The notes: generated by a model from the sequence alone, not told the origin. 46,811 nucleotides of DNA from Bartonella sp. AU18XJBT (GCF_028618595.1 NZ_JAQITE010000016.1:1-46811); one strand, 5' to 3'. Positions 20,226 to 29,540 are shown, counted from the first letter of the stretch. Made by a program: numbers and translations.

Positions 20226-21035
20226 ATGGGTAGATTATTTTCTTTATACATCATTGCAGGTTGCTTGTATTTTATTTCTTTTTCTACATGGGCACATGTT
20301 GGGACGCCAGCTACATTCATTGATCAAGTTGACTACGAAACTGTCCAAATTATCGTAACAACGAATACGATTACTGTGGATGCAAATTTTGCTGGTCGTA
20401 ATCTTTATATTGCTGGTGTTTTGGAAAATATTGATCCGTTATATTCTCGACAAAACCGTTATGATATTGTTGTAAGCTTGGAGGGACAAGATCGGACAAT
20501 GGTGATGCGAGAAAAAAAACGCAATGCCGGTGTATGGGTTAATACAGATTCTCTTATTTTTAAAAAGGTTCCTCTTTTTTACTCTATGGTCACAACACGT
20601 GAAATTGACGATATTACGAGCATTGAAGATTATAAACGCTTGGGGTTAGGATTACTCTATTTGCCATTACAGACGGATGAACAAGATCAGAAAAAAATAC
20701 AAAGATTTCGTGATGAACTTATAAAATTGCAAAAAGCTAAAAGCCTTTATTACGAGGAAGTAAGTGGTGTTCGTTTTGGTTCTGACACACTTTTCACAGC
20801 ACATTTTCGGTTGCCAGCAAATATCCCGGTTGGACATTATAAAGTTCGTGCTTATCTTTTTCGTGATGGACAGTTTATTGATAGTGCAACAACGACTCTT
20901 GAAATTGTTAAAGCACATATCGCTTATACAATTTTTTATGCAGCGCACAAGTATCGTTTTTTATATGGTATTGTTGCAGTGATTATTGCTATTACTACAG
21001 GATTTTTATGTCGTTTGATTTTTCGAAAAGATTAG
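20226..21035 (+). CDS. TIGR02186-type membrane-anchored periplasmic protein
   Basis: A 269-residue protein with an N-terminal signal sequence (about 1-23, ending TWAH), a predicted periplasmic beta-rich domain (24-240) and a C-terminal membrane helix (about 243-264, LYGIVAVIIAITTGFLCRL) with a basic cytoplasmic end. The pattern, including GRNLYIAGVLEN and RLPANIPVGHYKVRAYLFRDG, matches what I know of the TIGR02186 family of alphaproteobacteria, usually encoded next to a TauE/SafE permease as here. Its role is not established; an accessory role for the permease is likely. It is translationally coupled to that gene. Confidence 0.8.
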   Translation: MGRLFSLYIIAGCLYFISFSTWAHVGTPATFIDQVDYETVQIIVTTNTITVDANFAGRNLYIAGVLENIDPLYSRQNRYDIVVSLEGQDRTMVMREKKRNAGVWVNTDSLIFKKVPLFYSMVTTREIDDITSIEDYKRLGLGLLYLPLQTDEQDQKKIQRFRDELIKLQKAKSLYYEEVSGVRFGSDTLFTAHFRLPANIPVGHYKVRAYLFRDGQFIDSATTTLEIVKAHIAYTIFYAAHKYRFLYGIVAVIIAITTGFLCRLIFRKD

Positions 21036-21057
21036 CACAAGGAAAATGTTAAGGCTT

Positions 21058-21339
21058 TTATTTTTTATGAAAAATTCGTAAGATAAGAAAAATAGGCACA
21101 ACAATAATAGCTCCCGTCATAGTTATATGGAAGAAATTTGTAAGCGTTATAAATCCTGCTTTCCATAGTGATTGAAAAAAATCTACTATTCTTTGTGTGA
21201 GGTTTCGAGGTGTCCATCCCAAAAAATTCATTACGATGCCAATGAAGAATGAAAGGATAAGCAATTTTAGACTAACACGGCTTAATGTTCCTCCAAGAAA
21301 CGCATGAGAAGAATCTAACAATTTTTTCTTTCGGTTCAT
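21058..21339 (-). CDS. DUF6460-type small membrane protein
   Basis: A 93-residue inner-membrane protein. A short cytoplasmic start is followed by FLGGTLSRVSLKLLILSFFIGIV, a loop containing FLGWTPRNL, an amphipathic segment and a second helix MTGAIIVVPIFLILRIF. This arrangement fits the small DUF6460 family of rhizobial relatives, whose function is unknown. It is convergent with the TIGR02186-type gene, 22 bp apart at their 3' ends. Confidence 0.7.
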   Translation of the reverse strand: MNRKKKLLDSSHAFLGGTLSRVSLKLLILSFFIGIVMNFLGWTPRNLTQRIVDFFQSLWKAGFITLTNFFHITMTGAIIVVPIFLILRIFHKK

Positions 21340-21760
21340 TTTAATATACTTTCGAAGATCATTTTTTTAATTGTATTATCATAGTACAGCGATGTTATTA
21401 TCATAAAAGAAAAACATTTTTTATTTTTTCTTACTTTTTTAAGTTCACTACCTTAGTACTGGTGTAATAACAGTGCTGTTTTTTGAAATATACGCGTATT
21501 TTATTGCATTTTCGCGATATTTTCATGGCGCTTCATTTAATGAAATGAAGGGGTATCCTTTTGTTTCTGAGAATTTGTAGAGAAATTTTATAACGTTTCG
21601 ATATTCCGCGTCAGGGTGAGAGTTTTTGTTCGTTGAAGATTTTGTAACCGACTTATTGTTGTTGTGTATAGAAATAATATTTCAAGACAGTTTACTTAAA
21701 AAAAGACTATCTATTCTGATAATGGTATGCTTATATAGGTATTATATTTAGGTATTTCAA
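21340..21760. other. Intergenic region with ghost of a dppA downstream flank
   Basis: No gene. The right half (about 21640-21780) is recognisably similar to the region following the second binding-protein gene (about 26700-26835): both run TTGTTGTGTATAGA/ATGTTGTGTAGAGA, then TATTTCAA, and later TTGATATTTCAA/TAGGTATTTCAA. This implies that a binding-protein copy once lay further upstream and has been lost. Confidence 0.4.
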
Positions 21761-21764
21761 CCTT

Positions 21765-22400
21765 AGTCATTGAAAAGATTTTTTCTAAAAAAATGCAAGA
21801 AATGAATTGAGTGTTGTTAAAGGAGCAAAGACATTTAAAATACAATATTGAAAAAAGTTTTGTTATGTACGGGCACGTGAGGAAATGTCAGAGGTTTATG
21901 GTGCCAGTGCTTCTTTATTTGGAAATAATATATAATGAGAAGCCATTATTTAGTGGGGAATTATAGAAAAATTCAAAATTTCTTTTGCAGAAGGGGTAAA
22001 GGCGGTTGATGTTAGTCGGTGCGAAAATTTTCTGTTTTTGTTGAAATATCAAATTATTATGAGGGCTCTTTGTTATTAAGGTTTTGGAGCTAACAGAGGA
22101 GTCCTTTGACGGCATAAAAACGCTAGAGTAAAGAAGAGGCACGCTTGTTCGATATGAGAGAAAAAATCTTTGTTTTATAACTTTCAATGGTAGATATTGT
22201 AATATTATCAATAGATTTGCGATGGGTTATGTCATTCACCATATATTAGATTGTTTTTCGGTGTATATTGGAAGTTGGTTTATAACTATGGGCAGGAGAA
22301 GTGGTTGGTAAGTAGTGTTGTTTGAAAGTTTTAATACTTTATCTCTCAGAGCCTATGGTTTGTCTAGTTTTATTATTTTGCGCATTCTTGTTGCGTGGAG
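21765..22400 (+). pseudogene. xseA: xseA 5' remnant 1 (exonuclease VII large subunit)
   Basis: This degenerate stretch follows the order of the intact xseA (29541-30190) from near its start to about codon 217. Clear landmarks are TTATGTACGGGCACGTGAGG (intact: TTATGTACGGGTGCGTGGGG), AAAATTC.AATTTC..TTGCAGAAGGGG (intact: CTCAAATTTCCTCCTGAAGAAGGG) and GAAATATCAAATTATTATGAGGGCTCTT. Many stops and indels make it non-functional. It ends where the leader of the first binding-protein gene begins. Confidence 0.7.
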
Positions 22401-22404
22401 AATT

Positions 22405-22412
22405 TATACAAT
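22405..22412 (+). promoter_or_regulatory. Conserved TATACAAT box before dppA copy 1
   Basis: TATACAAT lies 22 bp upstream of the ATG, just after the xseA remnant. The same octamer occurs at 24952-24959 and 27473-27480 before copies 2 and 3. It could be a -10 element with a short leader that includes the AAAAGGAAAA ribosome site. No convincing -35 box is seen. Confidence 0.35.
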
Positions 22413-22433
22413 AAACTTTAAAAGGAAAAGTCT

Positions 22434-24059
22434 ATGAACTTAAAAAGAAAAATACTGAAAAGTAGTGGATCTCTTGTTTCTGCTCTTATTGTACTGGGGG
22501 GAGTTGTACAACAGGTTTCAGCAAAAACACCAGCTGATACCCTTGTGATGGCTTGGAATCTGGATGCAATCAGTACGTTTGATCCTGCGCAGCTCACTGA
22601 TGTTTATGGAAGTGAAATTGTTCGCAATGTTTGTGATAACTTGGTCAGTACTGCGACAGATGATCCTGCTAAAATGGTTCCTGCTTTAGCAACGCATTGG
22701 GATGTTTCAGGTGATGATCACAGTACGGTGATTACCTTCCATTTGCGTGATGGTTTAAAGTTTAATAATGGCAAACCAGCCAATGCCAATGATCTTGTTT
22801 GGGGTATGAAGCGGGTTGTCAAATTAAAGATGGGTAATGCGGCAATTTTTAATGAATATGGAATTACAGAACAAAATGTTGATGATGCTTTGCAAGCTTT
22901 TGATGAGAAAACGGTGGTGATGAAATTTGATAAGCCTTATCCAGCAGAGCTTATTCTGAATAATATTGTTGCAAGCCCTGCAACAGCTTTGCTTGATCGT
23001 AAGACGATCATGAAACACGAAAAAAATGGTGATCTGGGAAATCAGTATTTGAAAACTCATGCTGCTTGCGTTGGTCCTTATCAGTTAAAACGTTGGAGCC
23101 CTGGAGAAGCGATTTTGTTGCGTGCAAGCTCTCACTATTGGGGACAAGCACCTAAACTAAAGCAGATTTTAATTCGCCATGTTGCAGAGCCCGGAACACA
23201 GCGCTTGTTATTGCAAAAACATGATATTGATGTTGCTCGTAATTTGACACCTGAAGATCTTGCAGATCTGCAAAAAACAACAGATGTTAAAATCAAAGAA
23301 GTGTTAGAACCATCCATGATGTACTGGGGATTTAATACAACGAATCCCATTTTTGCTAAGGAAAAAGTACGCTTGGCGATGCGTTATCTCATAGATTATG
23401 AAGGTCTTGGCAAGAAGCTTCTTAAAGGGATTGGTATTCCACGGGCCAGTTTTATTCCTCTTGGCAATCTTGGGGCTTTGGATGAAAAAGAAGGACAACC
23501 CTTTAAACTTGATATTCAAAAAGCCAAGCAACTTTTAGCAGAGTCCGGTTATCCGAACGGATTTGAGGCAAATTTTCTCGTGTCAAACACTCCTTATACT
23601 TTGTTACTTGCTCAGTCAATCCAAGATAGTGCTGCGCAAGCGGGTGTGCGTCTTAAAATTGAGCGATTGGCAGGTACACAGTTGTTTTCTAAACTTTATG
23701 CCCGAGCTTTTGATACAATTTTTGTCGGATGGAATAATGATTCTGCGGATCCTCATACAATGGCTTCACGTCTTGTTTATAATCCAGATAATCGGTTTGA
23801 GGCAAAAAATACAGCTTATCCTAGTTGGCAGCATGGGTATTTTGATGCCAAGATGAATCAAAAAGTTGAAGAGGCATTGTTTCAAAAAGATCCGCAAAAA
23901 CGGTCGCAAATATATGCTGATTTACAACGTGAACTTATGCAAAAAGGACCTTATGCGTTTATCTACCAGAAATATGGCGTTGTCGCGATGACACCGGATA
24001 TCAAAAAGTGGGTTTGGAATAGTGCACCGCATATTTTTTATAGTAAAATTGAAAAATAA
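22434..24059 (+). CDS. dppA: Family-5 periplasmic binding protein, paralog 1
   Basis: A 541-residue SBP_bac_5-type receptor for an ABC importer of peptides or related ligands (in some bacteria haem). The Sec signal peptide covers about residues 1-30 with cleavage after QQVSA. The mature protein has the family's opening NLDAISTFDPAQ, the ITFHLRDGLKF strand (about 97-107) and the hinge region ACVGPYQLKRW (about 210-220). The ribosome site AAAAGGAAAAG precedes ATG 22434. It is closest to paralog 4 (33204-34829): both have 541 residues and share long identical blocks such as DDHSTVITFHLRDG. A decayed xseA 5' copy lies directly upstream. No permease gene is adjacent, so it probably feeds the DppBCDF complex encoded at 36.9-40.6 kb. 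Confidence 0.92.
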   Translation: MNLKRKILKSSGSLVSALIVLGGVVQQVSAKTPADTLVMAWNLDAISTFDPAQLTDVYGSEIVRNVCDNLVSTATDDPAKMVPALATHWDVSGDDHSTVITFHLRDGLKFNNGKPANANDLVWGMKRVVKLKMGNAAIFNEYGITEQNVDDALQAFDEKTVVMKFDKPYPAELILNNIVASPATALLDRKTIMKHEKNGDLGNQYLKTHAACVGPYQLKRWSPGEAILLRASSHYWGQAPKLKQILIRHVAEPGTQRLLLQKHDIDVARNLTPEDLADLQKTTDVKIKEVLEPSMMYWGFNTTNPIFAKEKVRLAMRYLIDYEGLGKKLLKGIGIPRASFIPLGNLGALDEKEGQPFKLDIQKAKQLLAESGYPNGFEANFLVSNTPYTLLLAQSIQDSAAQAGVRLKIERLAGTQLFSKLYARAFDTIFVGWNNDSADPHTMASRLVYNPDNRFEAKNTAYPSWQHGYFDAKMNQKVEEALFQKDPQKRSQIYADLQRELMQKGPYAFIYQKYGVVAMTPDIKKWVWNSAPHIFYSKIEK

Positions 24060-24279
24060 GCGTGTCTTCAATGCTGTTCAATAGATAAAGAACATTGTCA
24101 TGATATATTCGGCGTATTGTACAAATTTTTAAGCTTTGCAATACGTCGAAGATCACAGGTAATGCGTGATATATTCTTGAATGTCTTTTCAAGACATTCG
24201 TTTAAGAAGATTTTTCATTCTCATTAGAGGTGTTTGTGTGAATATTAAGATCGACATTTCAATTTCTCTGAATTGAAAA

Positions 24280-24945
24280 ATGGTCAATTTATTTGTTAAA
24301 AAATTAAGTATAACATAAAAAACTAGGTGTAACAAATGTCGTGGAGTTTAGTAGTGCTAAAGGTGCAAAGGTTTTGCGATGTTGAAGGAAAGTTTTGTTA
24401 TGAGGAGATATATAAGGGATATCAGTTTTTTATGGTGTTCATATTTTCTTTTGCTTTGAAAGATAATGATATGCCAATTAGAGGGTGTTATTTTACAGGG
24501 AGTGATGAAAAAATCAAATTTCCTTTTGAAGAAGGAATGAAAGTCGTCGCACTTGGCAAACTAACGAATTTTCCTGTTTTATCAAATCGTCAAATTATTA
24601 TGAAAGCTCTTTGTTATTAAGGCACTTGAGCCGAAAGGGCTAGTGCTTTGATGGTATACAAAACGCCGGGAGAAATAAGAGACAGCTTGCTTAACAAGAT
24701 AGAGAAAAAATACTGGTTTTACAGTCTTCAATAGTAGGCGTTATGATATCGTGAATAAGTTCTATTGTTGGTGAGCGTTCATTGTACATCAGAGTGTTTT
24801 TCTTTGTATGTTTTGGTTTGGCTTATAAGTGTAGGCAGGAGGAGCCATTGGCAAGAGGTGCTTGTTCTTGAAGGTTTTTAAGTTTGGTCTTTAGGAGCCT
24901 ACAGTTCGTCTAAACTGAATTATTAAGTACGTTTTGCAGCATGGG
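24280..24945 (+). pseudogene. xseA: xseA 5' remnant 2
   Basis: It starts with GAATTGAAAAATGGTCAATTT, matching the intact start at 29541 (GAATTGAAAAATGGTAAGTTT), and shares GGTGTAACAAATGT. A 94-codon frame at 24336-24620 still reads KIKFPFEEGMKVVALGKLTNFP, against [22 protein letters not shown] in the intact protein. Similarity fades out near 24945, corresponding to about codon 217. Stops and indels disable it. Confidence 0.85.
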
Positions 24946-24951
24946 GAATTT

Positions 24952-24959
24952 ATACAATA
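24952..24959 (+). promoter_or_regulatory. Conserved TATACAAT box before dppA copy 2
   Basis: Same octamer and position (21 bp before the ATG) as in front of copies 1 and 3, at the junction between xseA-derived and dppA-derived sequence. Candidate -10 element. Confidence 0.35.
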
Positions 24960-24979
24960 AACGTTAAAAGGAAAATTCT

Positions 24980-26611
24980 ATGAACGTGAAAAGAAAAATA
25001 TTGAAAAACAGCAGTTCTTTTGTTTCTGTTGTTCTTGCAATGGGGATGTTTGTGCAACAAGTTTCAGCAAAAACACCTGCCGATACGCTTGTGATGGCTT
25101 GGAATCTCGATCCAATAAGTACATTTGATCCTGCGCAACTCAATGACCGTTATGGAATCGAAGTGGTTAACAATATTTGTGATAATTTAGTCGTTTCTGC
25201 TACAGATGATGCAGCTAAAATGGTTCCCTCGTTAGCGAAGAGTTGGGATGTTTTAAGTGATGATCAGAGTACGGTAATTACTTTTCATTTGCGCGATGGT
25301 TTAAAGTTCAACGATGGTCGTTCTGCTTATGCCAATGATCTTGTTTGGGGTATGAAGCGGGTTGTGAAATTGAAATTGTCCAATGCGGCAACATTTAATG
25401 AATATGGGATTACAGAACAGAATGTTGATGAGGCTTTTCAAGCACCGGACGACAAAACTGTGGTGATGAAATTTGATAAGCCTTATCCTGCAGAGCTCAT
25501 TCTTAGCAATATTTCCACTAATCGCACTGCTGCCTTACTGGATCGTGAGACACTCATGAAAAATGAACAAGATGGCGATATGGGAAATCGGTATTTGGCC
25601 AATCATTCTGCTTGTGTTGGTTCTTATCAGTTAGAGAGTTGGCGCCCTGGAGAAGCTCTTTTATTGCGAGCAAGCTCCAATTATTGGGGGGAGGCGCCTA
25701 AATTGAAGAAGATTTTAATTCGCCATGTTGCGGAGCCTGGAACGCAACGTTTATTATTGGAAAAACACGATATCGATGTGGCGCGTAATCTGATGCCAGA
25801 AGATTTGGCAGATCTCCAAGCAACAACAGATATTAAAGTTGAAAAAGTGTTGGCGCCCTCCATGATCATATGGGGCTTTAATACGACGAACCCTATTTTT
25901 GCCAATGAAAAAGTTCGTTTAGCGATGCGCTATCTTATTGATTATGAAGGACTCGGTAAGACGCTTCTCAAAGATGTTGGTATTCCCCGTGCAAGTTTTA
26001 TTCCTCTTGGTAATCTTGGAGCTTTGGATGAAAAAGAAGGACAACCCTTTAAACTTGATCTTCAAAAAGCCAAGCAACTTTTAACAGAGGCAGGTTATCC
26101 AGATGGTTTTGAGGCTAGTATTTTTGCTGGTTCCTCTCCTTATCCTTTTGCTTTGCCTATTGCTCAGTCTCTCCAAGACAATGCAAAAAAGGTGGGGGTA
26201 CGTTTTAAAATTGAACGTTTTGTAGGTACGCAGTTGTTTTCAAAATTTTATGCACGTGGTTTTGATACGATTTTTTTCGGATGGAATAATGGCTCTGCGG
26301 ATCCCCATACAATGGCTTCACGTCTTATTTATAATCCTGATAATCGGCTTGAGGCAAAAAATACAGGCTATGCAAGTTGGTGCCATGGGTATTTGGATGA
26401 AACTATGAATCAAAAGGTTAAGGATGCGTTGTTTGAAAAAGATCCAAAGAAACGAGTGCAAATGTATGCTGATTTGCAACGTGAATTTATGCAGAAAGGA
26501 CCTTATGCTTTTGTCTATCAGACATATGTTTCTGTAGCGATGGCACCTGATGTCAAAAAATGGGTTTGGAATAGTGCACCACGTATTTTTTATAGTGCAA
26601 TTGAAAAATAA
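24980..26611 (+). CDS. dppA: Family-5 periplasmic binding protein, paralog 2
   Basis: A 543-residue SBP_bac_5 receptor with a signal peptide (about 1-30, ...QQVSA). It is nearly identical to paralog 3. The two share a two-residue insertion compared with paralogs 1 and 4, in the loop that reads FAGSSPYPFALPIAQ here and LVSNTPYTLLLAQ in paralog 1, a region in the second half of the protein that could affect ligand choice. The opening NLDPISTFDPAQ and the GWNNGSADPHTMASRL segment are family features. It starts at ATG 24980 after AAAAGGAAAATT. It is preceded by an xseA remnant and followed by a hairpin terminator candidate. Confidence 0.92.
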   Translation: MNVKRKILKNSSSFVSVVLAMGMFVQQVSAKTPADTLVMAWNLDPISTFDPAQLNDRYGIEVVNNICDNLVVSATDDAAKMVPSLAKSWDVLSDDQSTVITFHLRDGLKFNDGRSAYANDLVWGMKRVVKLKLSNAATFNEYGITEQNVDEAFQAPDDKTVVMKFDKPYPAELILSNISTNRTAALLDRETLMKNEQDGDMGNRYLANHSACVGSYQLESWRPGEALLLRASSNYWGEAPKLKKILIRHVAEPGTQRLLLEKHDIDVARNLMPEDLADLQATTDIKVEKVLAPSMIIWGFNTTNPIFANEKVRLAMRYLIDYEGLGKTLLKDVGIPRASFIPLGNLGALDEKEGQPFKLDLQKAKQLLTEAGYPDGFEASIFAGSSPYPFALPIAQSLQDNAKKVGVRFKIERFVGTQLFSKFYARGFDTIFFGWNNGSADPHTMASRLIYNPDNRLEAKNTGYASWCHGYLDETMNQKVKDALFEKDPKKRVQMYADLQREFMQKGPYAFVYQTYVSVAMAPDVKKWVWNSAPRIFYSAIEK

Positions 26612-26745
26612 GCAGGTATCAGGTTTATAAAATATAAAAACATGATCATGATATATTTGATGTATTGCAAAGCTCTTTAACACTTTGCAATACGTTGAAT
26701 TTTATCGGGAATGGATTACTATGTTGTGTAGAGAATTTTATTTCA
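26612..26745 (+). repeat. Downstream flank repeat, copy A (paired with 29140-29274)
   Basis: The 134 bp after paralog 2 are almost identical to the 135 bp after paralog 3: I count three differences by eye, one of them a single-base indel. This shows that the duplication unit extended beyond the gene, and that the event is recent or the copies were homogenised. Confidence 0.8.
26662..26693 (+). terminator. Hairpin after dppA paralog 2
   Basis: GTATTGCAAAG pairs with CTTTGCAATAC (11-bp perfect stem, 10-base loop), 50 bp after the stop codon, followed by GTTGAATTTTATC. Position and symmetry suggest a transcription terminator or 3'-stabilising hairpin, although the T run is weak. Confidence 0.55.
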
Positions 26746-26834
26746 AAACGTTCTATTGGGAAGAGAGGTTATTTATCTCGATAAATCCCACATGTATAGA
26801 TATTAATATTTGATATTTCAATTTATGTGTATAA

Positions 26835-27472
26835 AAAAGTAATAAATTTGTTTGTTGCAAAAGACAGATGTAACGAATAGAGCAAAATTTAGTTTTTCTG
26901 AAAAAATGGGGGACTTTAAAATGTTTTGGTGAAAAAAAAACTGTTGTATGCGGGTACGTGGGGAAACATCAAGCTACTCTTCTCATACCTCAGGTTACAC
27001 TCCTTATGACTTAAAATATGATAATCTATAGGTTTGAAGCTGTTATTTGATACGGAGTTATAATAAAGTTTCAATTTTCTTCTGAAGAAGGGTGAAAATG
27101 GGGTTACGAAGAAATTTATTCAGGATCGTCAAAATATCAAATTGTTTTGAGTTTTTTGAAGCAATTAGAGTAGCGCTTTGATGATACTTTTTAGAAAATC
27201 GCAAGAAGAAACTTGAAGAAGAAATCTTTTTGATGAAGCAAAGAAGAGTTTTGGCCTGATATGCTCTGAATTGTAAGTGTCGTGATGTCGCGTGATAACC
27301 TCATTTTAATCAGATCGTTTTGCGTTGCATATGTTCGTTTGTCCTATACGTGTTTGGGGAAATGAGCTTTTTAAAAGTGGCTACTGCTCTTGGAGGTTTT
27401 GATATTTTACCTCTAGGAGGCGTGTTTTCTAATCATGATCTTATCATTTTTGCATGTTGTTACATGGGAAGT
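26835..27472 (+). pseudogene. xseA: xseA 5' remnant 3
   Basis: Similarity to intact xseA runs from near its start to about codon 217. Landmarks are ATGCGGGTACGTGGGGAAACATC (split by mutation from the intact ACGGGTGCGTGGGGAGATATC), GGTTTGAAGCTGTTATTTG (intact GGTTGGAAGCTGTTATTTG), TCGTCAAAATATCAAATTG and TTTTTGATGAAGCAAAGAA. It has many stops and short deletions. It ends at the TATACAAT box of paralog 3. Confidence 0.85.
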
Positions 27473-27480
27473 TATACAAT
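27473..27480 (+). promoter_or_regulatory. Conserved TATACAAT box before dppA copy 3
   Basis: Same octamer as before copies 1 and 2; here 28 bp lie between it and the ATG because of a small duplication (CTTAAATCTTAAAAGG) in the leader. Candidate -10 element. Confidence 0.35.
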
Positions 27481-27507
27481 AATCTTAAATCTTAAAAGGA
27501 AAATTCT

Positions 27508-29139
27508 ATGAACGTGAAAAGAAAAATATTGAAAAAGGGCAGTTCTTTTGTTTCTGTTGTTCTTGCAATGGGGATGTTTGTGCAACAAGTTTCAGCGAAA
27601 ACACCTAGCGATACGCTTGTGATGGCTTGGAATCTTGATACAATAAGTACATTTGATCCCGCACAAATCAATGACCGTTATGGTAATGAAGTTCTTGTCA
27701 ATGTTTGTGATAATTTAGTCGTTTCTGCTACAGATGATGCAGCTAAAATGGTTCCTTCTTTAGCGAAGAGTGGGGATGTTTCAAGTGATGATAACAGTAC
27801 GGTAATTACTTTTCATTTGCGTGATGGTTTAAAGTTCAACGATGGTCGTTCTGCTCATGCCAGTGATCTTGTTTGGGGTATGAAGCGGATTGTGAAATTG
27901 AAATTGTCCAATGCTGCAACATTTAATGAATATGGTATCACAGAACAGAATGTTGATGAGGCTTTTCAAGCACCGGATGAGAAAACGGTGGTGATGAAAT
28001 TTGATAAACCTTATCCAGCAGAGCTTATTCTTAGCCATTTTGCCACTAGTCGTACTCTTGCTTTGCTTGATCGTGAGACACTCATGAAACACGAAAAAAA
28101 TGGTGATATGGGAAACCGGTATTTGGCAAGTCATTCTGCTTGTGTTGGTCCTTATCAGTTAGAGAGTTGGCGCCCTGGAGAAGGGATTTTATTGCGTGCA
28201 AGCTCCAATTATTGGGGTGAGGCGCCTAAATTGAAGAAGATTTTGATTCGCCATGTTGCGGAGCCTGGAACACAACGTTTATTGTTGCAAAAACACGATA
28301 TCGATGTTGCACGTAATTTGATGCCAGAGGATTTGGCAGATCTCCAAGCAACAACCGATATTAAAGTTGAAAGAGTGTTAGAGCCATCCGTGATCATATG
28401 GGGGTTCAATGTGACAAATCCTATTTTTGCCAATGAAAAAGTGCGTTTAGCGATGCGCTATCTTATTGACTATGAAGGACTCGGTAAGACTCTTCTCAAA
28501 GATGTTGGTGTTCCACGTGCAAGTTTTATTCCTCTTGGTAATCTTGGGGCTTTGGATGAAAAAGAAGGACAACCCTTTAAACTTGATCTTCAAAAAGCAA
28601 AGCAACTTTTAACGGAAGCCGGTTATCCAGATGGTTTTGAGGCCAATATTTTTGCAGGGGCATCTCCTTATCCTTTTGCTTTGCCAATTGCTCAGTCCCT
28701 TCAAGACAATGCAAAAAAGGTTGGGGTACGTTTTAAAATTGAACGTTTTGTGGGCACGCAGTTATTTTCAAAACTATCTGCACGTACTTTTGATACGATT
28801 TTTTTCGGATGGAATAATGATTCTGCGGATCCTCATACAATGGCTTCACGCCTTATTTACAATCCTGATAATCGGCTTGAGGCTAAAAATACAGGCTATG
28901 CGAGTTGGTGCCATGGGTATTTGGATGAAACTATGAATCAAAAGGTTCAAGATGCGTTGTTTGAAAAAGATCCCAAAAAACGGGCGCAAATGTATGCTGA
29001 TTTGCAACGTGAATTTATGCAGAAAGGACCTTATGCTTTTATCTATCAGACGTATCATACTGTAGCTATGACACCTGATGTTAAAAAATGGGTTTGGAAT
29101 AGTGCACCACGTATTTTTTATAGTGCAATTGAAAAATAA
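27508..29139 (+). CDS. dppA: Family-5 periplasmic binding protein, paralog 3
   Basis: A 543-residue SBP_bac_5 receptor, the close twin of paralog 2, with the same signal peptide and the same loop insertion (FAGASPYPFALPIAQ). Differences are scattered, for example TISTFDPAQINDRYGNEV in place of PISTFDPAQLNDRYGIEV, and SHFATSRTLALL in place of SNISTNRTAALL. It starts at ATG 27508 after AAAAGGAAAATT. The xseA remnant upstream and the shared downstream flank define it as another copy of the duplicated unit. It presumably delivers its ligand to the shared DppBCDF complex. Confidence 0.92.
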   Translation: MNVKRKILKKGSSFVSVVLAMGMFVQQVSAKTPSDTLVMAWNLDTISTFDPAQINDRYGNEVLVNVCDNLVVSATDDAAKMVPSLAKSGDVSSDDNSTVITFHLRDGLKFNDGRSAHASDLVWGMKRIVKLKLSNAATFNEYGITEQNVDEAFQAPDEKTVVMKFDKPYPAELILSHFATSRTLALLDRETLMKHEKNGDMGNRYLASHSACVGPYQLESWRPGEGILLRASSNYWGEAPKLKKILIRHVAEPGTQRLLLQKHDIDVARNLMPEDLADLQATTDIKVERVLEPSVIIWGFNVTNPIFANEKVRLAMRYLIDYEGLGKTLLKDVGVPRASFIPLGNLGALDEKEGQPFKLDLQKAKQLLTEAGYPDGFEANIFAGASPYPFALPIAQSLQDNAKKVGVRFKIERFVGTQLFSKLSARTFDTIFFGWNNDSADPHTMASRLIYNPDNRLEAKNTGYASWCHGYLDETMNQKVQDALFEKDPKKRAQMYADLQREFMQKGPYAFIYQTYHTVAMTPDVKKWVWNSAPRIFYSAIEK

Positions 29140-29274
29140 GAAGGTATCAGGTTTATAAAATATAAAAAACATGATCATGATATATTTGATGTATTGCAAG
29201 GCTCTTTAACACTTTGCAATACGTTGAATTTTATCGGGAATGGATTACTATGTTGTGTAGAGAATTTTATTTCA
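29140..29274 (+). repeat. Downstream flank repeat, copy B
   Basis: Near-identical to 26612-26745. It includes the hairpin GTATTGCAAG...CTTTGCAATAC at 29191-29222, in which one A-T pair of copy A has become a G-T pair, so the fold is kept. Confidence 0.8.
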
Positions 29275-29289
29275 GGAATTCTTATGAAA

Positions 29290-29528
29290 GATGTGTTTGT
29301 GTGGATGTTAAGATTGAATATTTTAACTTCTATTGATACAGCTTTAGGATGGAATAATAACTCTGGAGATCCCCATACAACGGCTCCAAGCTTTTTTATA
29401 ACTCGGATAATCGGTTTGAAATTCGAAATATAAGCTGTTCTAGCCGGTGTTATGGATATTTTGATGAAGCTATAAATAAAAATTTTAAAGATTGTGTTGT
29501 TTCAAAAAGATTCACAGAAACGGGCGTA
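29290..29528 (+). pseudogene. dppA: Ghost of a dppA 3' end just before xseA
   Basis: Between paralog 3 and intact xseA lies a broken binding-protein end. GATACAGCTTTAGGATGGAATAATAACTCTGGAGATCC matches the DTIFVGWNNDSADPHTMAS region of the intact genes (first 20 bases: GATACAGCTTTAGGATGGAA). GGTTATGGATATTTTGATGAAGC-like and TTTCAAAAAGATTCACAGAA (FQKDSQK; intact FQKDPQK) follow. It contains stops and an internal deletion, and ends 12 bp before the xseA ATG. It suggests that dppA originally stood immediately upstream of xseA. Confidence 0.8.
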
Positions 29529-29540
29529 AAGAATTGAAAA

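Noticed and set aside
24336..24620. 94-codon frame read as a separate gene
   Set aside because: It is the best-preserved part of a decayed xseA copy and lacks the rest of the protein.
29194..29433. 79-codon frame before xseA read as a gene
   Set aside because: It starts in the duplicated flank and runs into the broken dppA 3' end; a chance open frame through remnants.
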